A DNA stretch of 64,000 bases from Streptomyces lichenis (GTDB lineage Bacteria; Actinomycetota; Actinomycetes; Streptomycetales; Streptomycetaceae). Position numbers and translations under genes: made by a program. The notes below the pieces were generated by a model. That model was not told the DNA's origin and ran no database searches. It saw only the letters and a program-made list of their open reading frames with translations. Each line of letters opens with the position of its first letter. Positions within the stretch are counted from its first letter, which is position 1. The stretch is from assembly GCF_023218175.1 (NCBI RefSeq), contig NZ_JALPTH010000017.1, positions 1 to 64,000 of the forward strand, read 5' to 3'. Positions 59,910 to 64,000 of this stretch are shown one piece after another.

Positions 59910-60395
59910 GTGCCGCAGATGCCAGAGAAGATCCAGGAACTGACCGTGGGCCAGCTCTCCGCGCGCAGCGGAGCGGCCGTCTCCGCCCTCCACTTCTACG
60001 AGGCCAAGGGCCTGATCACCAGCCGCCGCACCAGTGGCAACCAGCGCCGCTACGGCCGGGACGCGCTGCGCCGGGTCGCCTTCGTCCGCGCCGCCCAGCG
60101 GGTGGGCATCCCGCTCGCCACCATCCGCGACGCCCTGGCCGCGCTCCCCGAGGAGCGCACCCCCACCCGCGAGGACTGGGCCCGCCTCTCCGAGCGCTGG
60201 CGCGGCGAGCTGGACGAGCGGATCACCCGGCTGAGCCGGCTGCGCGACCATCTGACGGACTGCATCGGCTGCGGCTGCCTGTCCCTGGAGACCTGCGTGC
60301 TGTCCAACCCGGACGACGTCCTCGGCACCCGGATGGCCGGCTCCCGCCTCCTCCCCGAGCGCCTGGCCGAACCGCAGCCCCGAACCGAGCCCTGA
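59910..60395 (+). CDS. soxR: Redox-sensitive transcriptional regulator SoxR
   Basis: A 161-residue MerR-family protein. HTH: LTVGQLSARSGAAVSALHFY; dimerisation helix; and the 2Fe-2S cluster motif CIGCGCLSLETC with C118, C121, C123 and C129. These four cysteines define SoxR. It activates genes in response to redox-cycling compounds; in Streptomyces SoxR responds to actinorhodin-type pigments. GTG 59910 and a TAGGCT element at 59897-59902 suggest a near-leaderless transcript. No SoxR box was identified. Confidence 0.93.
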   Translation: MPQMPEKIQELTVGQLSARSGAAVSALHFYEAKGLITSRRTSGNQRRYGRDALRRVAFVRAAQRVGIPLATIRDALAALPEERTPTREDWARLSERWRGELDERITRLSRLRDHLTDCIGCGCLSLETCVLSNPDDVLGTRMAGSRLLPERLAEPQPRTEP

Positions 60396-60475
60396 CGTCC
60401 GGGCCGGCCCGCGGCCCCGGACGGCCGCCGGACCGCAGTGCCGGGGCGGCGGCGCACCGAATCGGCGCGGGAGCC

Positions 60476-61510
60476 CTAGACCATCGGGGGGTTCAGCCGG
60501 GCGAAACCCTCCTGGCGCTCGTACGGGAAGTACGGGTAGGGGGCCGGCCGGCGGCTGGCGGCGTCGAGCCGGGCCATCTGGTCGGGGGTGAGGGTCCAGC
60601 CCACGGCCCCGAGGTTCTGGCGCAGCTGCTTCTCGTTGCGGGCGCCGATGATGACCGAGGCCACGGTGGGGCGCTGCAGCAGCCAGCGCAGGGCGATCTG
60701 CGGCACGGCCCTGCCGGTCTCCTCGGCGATCCCGTCCAGCGCGTCGACCACCCGGTAGAGGTGCTCGTCCTCGACGGGCGGGCCGTAGTCGGCGGTGTCG
60801 TGCAGCCTGCTGTCGGCCGGCAGCGGGTCGCCCCGGCGGATCCTGCCGGTCAGCCGTCCCCAGCCGAGCGGGCTCCAGACGATCGCGCCGAGCCCCTGGT
60901 CGAGCCCGAGCGGCATCAGCTCCCATTCGTAGTCGCGGCCGATGAGGGAGTAGTAGACCTGGTGGGCGACATAGCGCTCCCGGCCGCGCCGCTCGGCGGT
61001 GGCGAGGGACTTCATCGCCTGCCAGCCGGAGAAGTTGGAGACGCCGAGGTGGCGGATCTTCCCGGCCCGGACCAGGTCGTCCAGGGTGGACAGCACCTCC
61101 TTGACGGGGGTCCGGGCGTCGTAGGCGTGCAACTGGAACAGGTCGATGTAGTCGGTGCCGAGCCGGCGCAGGGCGCCGTCCACCGAAGAGATCAGCCGGG
61201 AGCGCGAGGTGCCGGCGTCCCGGGGGCCGTCGCCCATGGGCAGACCCGCCTTGGTGGAGATGATCACCTGGTCCCGCCGGCCCTTGAGGGCGGCCCCCAG
61301 CACCTCCTCCGAGGCGCCGCCGGAGTAGACGTCGGCCGTGTCGAACATGGTGATCCCGGCCTCCAGGCAGATGTCCACCAGGCGGCGCGCCTCCTCCACG
61401 CCGGTGCTGCCCCAGGCTCCGAAGAGCGGACCCTGCCCGCCGAACGTCCCGGCGCCGAAACTCAGCGCCGGAACCCGAAGCCCTGACGCGCCCAGCTGCC
61501 TGTACTCCAT
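60476..61510 (-). CDS. Aldo/keto reductase
   Basis: A 344-residue AKR. Catalytic tetrad: D57 (MFDTAD), Y62 (VYSGGASEE), K87 (STKAG) and H128 (LFQLHAYD). Also VSNFSGWQAMKSLATAERRG and SVIIGARNEKQLRQNLGAVG for NADPH binding. GAGAGGGGA precedes ATG 61510. It reduces aldehydes or ketones with NADPH. Divergent from a TetR gene that likely controls it. Confidence 0.93.
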   Translation of the reverse strand: MEYRQLGASGLRVPALSFGAGTFGGQGPLFGAWGSTGVEEARRLVDICLEAGITMFDTADVYSGGASEEVLGAALKGRRDQVIISTKAGLPMGDGPRDAGTSRSRLISSVDGALRRLGTDYIDLFQLHAYDARTPVKEVLSTLDDLVRAGKIRHLGVSNFSGWQAMKSLATAERRGRERYVAHQVYYSLIGRDYEWELMPLGLDQGLGAIVWSPLGWGRLTGRIRRGDPLPADSRLHDTADYGPPVEDEHLYRVVDALDGIAEETGRAVPQIALRWLLQRPTVASVIIGARNEKQLRQNLGAVGWTLTPDQMARLDAASRRPAPYPYFPYERQEGFARLNPPMV

Positions 61511-61600
61511 GGCGAATCCCCTCTCGACCCGACCCACCCACTAATGGGCGTGTGGTCCCGTTAAGATGCCCTCAACGTAGCAAAGATCAGCAACTAACGG

Positions 61601-61615
61601 AACGGGAGTCCCGTT
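61601..61615. promoter_or_regulatory. Putative TetR operator abutting a start codon
   Basis: AACGGGAGTCCCGTT is a 15-bp inverted repeat (AACGGGA-G-TCCCGTT) ending directly before the ATG of the TetR gene. Half-sites TCCCGTTA at 61556-61563 and CTAACGGAAC at 61594-61603 flank it, towards the divergent reductase gene. Confidence 0.75.
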
Positions 61616-62239
61616 ATGGAGTCCGAGGGGCACGAGACGGAGCCGGGCACCACCCGGCCCGGAGGGCGCACGGCGCGGGTGCGGGCGGCGGTCCTGGAGG
61701 CCGCGGGTGACGTCCTGGCGGAGCACGGCTTCGCCCATCTGGACCTCGCCGACGTCGCACGCCGCGCCGGAGTCGGCAAGACGACCGTCTACCGCCGCTG
61801 GGGGACGGCCACCGGCCTGGTGACCGATCTGCTGCTGGACATGGCACAGCAGTCCGTGCCGCGCACGGAGACGGGCTCGCTCCTCGGCGACCTGACGGCC
61901 AACGCCCGCCTGGTGCAGCGGACGTTGGCCGACCCGCGGCAGGGGGCCCTGTTCAAGGCGGTGATCGCGGCCGCCACCTGCGACCCGAAGGCGGCCGAGG
62001 CCCTGCACGGCTTCTACGCGGTCCGCGTGAAGGAGTGGGCGCCGTGCGTCCGGCAGGCCGCGGCCCGCGGCGAGGTGCCGGAGGACACCGATCCGTACGA
62101 GGTGATCCGCGCGGCCTCCGCCCCGCTCTACTACCGCCTGCTGACCACAGACCTCCCGCTGGACGAGGCCGCCGCCGACCGCGCCGCCACCGCCACCGCA
62201 GCCGCCGCCCGCGCGGGCGCCTTCGGGCGGGGGGCTTAG
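61616..62239 (+). CDS. TetR/AcrR-family regulator
   Basis: A 207-residue regulator. HTH: RVRAAVLEAAGDVLAEHGFA, HLDLADVARRAGVGKTTVYR. The C-terminal ligand domain contains LVQRTLADPRQGALFKAVIA and YEVIRAASAPLYYRLLTTDL, of the TetR_C_11-like type. ATG 61616 directly follows the operator-like palindrome. Divergent from aldo/keto reductase, which is the probable target. Confidence 0.9.
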   Translation: MESEGHETEPGTTRPGGRTARVRAAVLEAAGDVLAEHGFAHLDLADVARRAGVGKTTVYRRWGTATGLVTDLLLDMAQQSVPRTETGSLLGDLTANARLVQRTLADPRQGALFKAVIAAATCDPKAAEALHGFYAVRVKEWAPCVRQAAARGEVPEDTDPYEVIRAASAPLYYRLLTTDLPLDEAAADRAATATAAAARAGAFGRGA

Positions 62240-62350
62240 AGCGCGCCTACGGACTGCGCATCCCTGGTGCGTGCTGTGATTCCGCACTGCGACGATGATT
62301 GACCAATTCCCATAACCATGCGTGGGCGACGGCGAAGCGTCAGCCCGTAG

Positions 62351-63685
62351 CTAGGAGACCTCTTTGACGCGGTCGTAGATATCACGTGCCGCCAAGTTTG
62401 TTCGATATGGGCGCAAAAGGGATGGAATTTGTGCAACCTGCTCATCCACTCGTCCGGAATGGATGGTGGGAACCTCACTCAGGGCCTTCCGCCAAGTCGC
62501 ACAAGCCGCTTCAAGGTGCCCTATTCTCAACTGCCGTTCGGCGAGCATGAAGCTGAAACGAATTGCTGACCTTCTGCTATCGCTGGTATCTCGAAGGCGA
62601 AAGTGCGATTCGAGCGATTCCACACTGCCGGAGACGTCGCCGAGTTCATACCGGACTTGAGCGATGTGGTAAGCGAGGGTTGAAGAGTTGTAAGAGCCAA
62701 ACGTCTTTGAGCGTGATTCCGCCTTTTCTATGGCTGTTTCGGCCTCGCGTAGATACATGAGGGAAGCGTGCCGATCGCCCAGTTGGGCGCTGGCGTGTGC
62801 TTGTTGACCGGCGAGGAATGCCCGCATGCGTGGTCCCGCTTGGGGCGATGCCGCCGCTGCGGCGTCAGCGAGTCGCATTGCGTGCCGCCCGTGGCCCAGG
62901 TCCACTGACTGCACGCTCATACCCCGAAGAGTGGTGCAGTAGGTCAGGTGGTCCTCGGCGGCCCCGGCGAGTTCAAGCGCCTTCAGGTAATACCTTTGTG
63001 CTAGTCCGTGAACTCCTTCATCTACCGCCATATAGCCAGTCAGATAACAAAGGTCCGATGCGGCAGCCATCATCGCTTTGCGGACCGGGTCGGGGGCTTC
63101 AGCCTTCAGGTAGGGCGCAACGGTATTGACGAGGAACGCAGCAGCCATCGGGCGAGCGTGCCGACCTCCGAATTGATCGTCCAATTCGGAAACACGCTCC
63201 GTCATGGCGATGACCATGTTCACGTCGGCCGTCCCAATGCGCTGCGTTTTTCCGGTTTGAACCGCCTCCATGCGTCCGATGACGTCCGGCCAGTGAGGAA
63301 CGGTAAGGGCCACGGAGAATAGTCCCGCATTCAGGACGCTACGGCGTGAGGGATCCATGTCCTGCCTCCCCAGGTCGACCAGCCCTTCCGCGGTGGTCGG
63401 ATGGCTGCTGGACTCCTCCGGAGGCAGCGGGAATCCTGCCTCGGCGTACGTGATCGGCCGGAGCAGTCGCCGGGCGAACACTTCTAGAACCAGCGGCCGG
63501 ACGGACTCCTTTGGCAGGTGTCCGTTCAGCCACTGGTGCACCGAAGGCTCTCGGTACCGCAGAGGCGTTCCGCGCTCCGTCCCTAAGCGGTTGACCTCTT
63601 GAGCGAACTGCCGCAGCGTCCAACCGCTCTCGCGGTACAGCCGCTCAAGTCCGGCGTTCGGCTGTCGTACCGTCACTGGACTCAA
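62351..63685 (-). CDS. Streptomyces-type HTH regulator with TPR-like repeats
   Basis: A 444-residue protein. The N-terminal region is XRE-like (ERLYRESGWTLRQFAQEVNR, TPLRYREPSVHQWLNGHLPK). The body is helical with tetratricopeptide-like repeats (HGLAQRYYLKALELAGAAED, GRHAMRLADAAAAASPQAGP, AQLGDRHASLMYLREAETAI, LGDVSGSVESLESHFRLRDT, RIGHLEAACATWRKALSEVP). It is akin to the Streptomyces regulator family that includes NsdA and relatives involved in differentiation. Base composition is clearly lower in GC than the rest of the window. Confidence 0.82.
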   Translation of the reverse strand: MSPVTVRQPNAGLERLYRESGWTLRQFAQEVNRLGTERGTPLRYREPSVHQWLNGHLPKESVRPLVLEVFARRLLRPITYAEAGFPLPPEESSSHPTTAEGLVDLGRQDMDPSRRSVLNAGLFSVALTVPHWPDVIGRMEAVQTGKTQRIGTADVNMVIAMTERVSELDDQFGGRHARPMAAAFLVNTVAPYLKAEAPDPVRKAMMAAASDLCYLTGYMAVDEGVHGLAQRYYLKALELAGAAEDHLTYCTTLRGMSVQSVDLGHGRHAMRLADAAAAASPQAGPRMRAFLAGQQAHASAQLGDRHASLMYLREAETAIEKAESRSKTFGSYNSSTLAYHIAQVRYELGDVSGSVESLESHFRLRDTSDSRRSAIRFSFMLAERQLRIGHLEAACATWRKALSEVPTIHSGRVDEQVAQIPSLLRPYRTNLAARDIYDRVKEVS

Positions 63686-63898
63686 CTCCCGTGCGTTGAA
63701 GGCTTAAAGGTCTTAAGTCCTGCCCCTCTTCCAACAGTACCGCTGTGCGTGGTCGAGCGGTTGCCTAGTGCGAGCAGGACACCGCGGCGGAGCGGAAGGC
63801 ACTGACATGGACCACGAGCCCACCTGTGAGACCAGCACACGTGGTGGGTTAAGGCGTAAGGACCGCGTGGCCGCCCTCCGCTGTCGGGCACCCAAGCC

Positions 63899-63945
63899 CC
63901 CGCCCGGGGATCGAGACCCTGGACAGGTCGAGTACCCCGGGCGGG
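63899..63945. other. 11-bp inverted repeat
   Basis: CCCGCCCGGGG (63899-63909) and CCCCGGGCGGG (63935-63945) pair perfectly with a 25-base loop. It is located between the regulator gene and the partial gene and could be a terminator, attenuator or operator. Confidence 0.5.
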
Positions 63946-63983
63946 TTGCACGTGCCAGGAAGATCGAGTGGAAGGAACCTCAG

Positions 63984-64000
63984 ATGGCAGACTGCGACCA
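63984..64000 (+). CDS. Start of a gene cut off by the window end
   Basis: ATG 63984 is preceded by GGAAGG at 63970-63975 and opens MADCDQ-. Too short to identify. Confidence 0.35.

Overview
The window looks like a stretch of Streptomyces (or close relative) chromosome. Evidence: very high GC, GC-rich third codon positions, GTG/TTG starts, many actinobacterial families (DUF6480, streptophobe, DUF6777, DUF6153, YihY/BrkB, SoxR, SpoIIE-type phosphatases, MmyB-type regulators) and leaderless-type starts. Nearly all of it reads as ordinary genes in short operons. I see no rRNA, tRNA, insertion sequence, prophage or CRISPR array. The assignment to genus is an inference from gene content and composition.

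Layout. 0-8 kb: a heptamer array and terminator, VanZ-like protein, secreted penicillin-acylase-type Ntn hydrolase, alpha/beta hydrolase, ChaA-type antiporter, Tat-exported serine hydrolase. 8-16 kb: MT0933-type antitoxin-like protein, small secreted peptide, a LacI regulator divergent from a secreted CBM32/beta-helix protein with palindromic operators between them, a CrtI-like oxidoreductase, DUF2236 protein, CBS protein, DUF6480 protein. 15.9-19.7 kb: a compact redox group (CDGSH protein, MTQ2-like methyltransferase, FAD oxidoreductase with C-terminal Rieske domain, heme-oxygenase-like iron enzyme). 19.7-24.5 kb: two SpoIIE-type phosphatases head to head. 24.6-35.7 kb: PHP protein, LuxR-type and MmyB-type regulators, hydroquinone-reductase-like GST, succinate-semialdehyde dehydrogenase, BrkB-like membrane protein, FUSC protein coupled to an SDR, secreted metzincin protease.

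35.8-41.7 kb is the most unusual part. It is an operon of a giant twin-FHA ABC transporter carrying a roughly 340-residue repeat linker, a protein with an SH3-like N-terminal segment ending in five copies of TRVVDPDELP, and a soluble Ser/Thr kinase translationally coupled to it. The architecture suggests a kinase-controlled FHA transporter with a multi-threonine docking partner. 41.7-53.1 kb holds membrane proteins, a probable metal-handling pair (DUF6153, DUF305) and a set of stress/polyphosphate genes (SRPBCC, ChaB-like, DUF1876, PPK2, gluconokinase, YflT-like, DUF3072). 53.1-62.2 kb: quinone-oxidoreductase-like enzyme, damaged CAP-domain gene, TetR/acyl-CoA dehydrogenase, ArsB/SLC13-like permease, TetR/MaoC pair sharing a 15-bp operator, SoxR, aldo/keto reductase/TetR pair. 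62.3-64 kb is visibly lower in GC and carries one regulator and the start of another gene.

One block, about 54,696-54,897, is poly-G followed by poly-C. It is almost certainly a sequencing or assembly artefact that has removed the 5' end of the CAP-domain gene.
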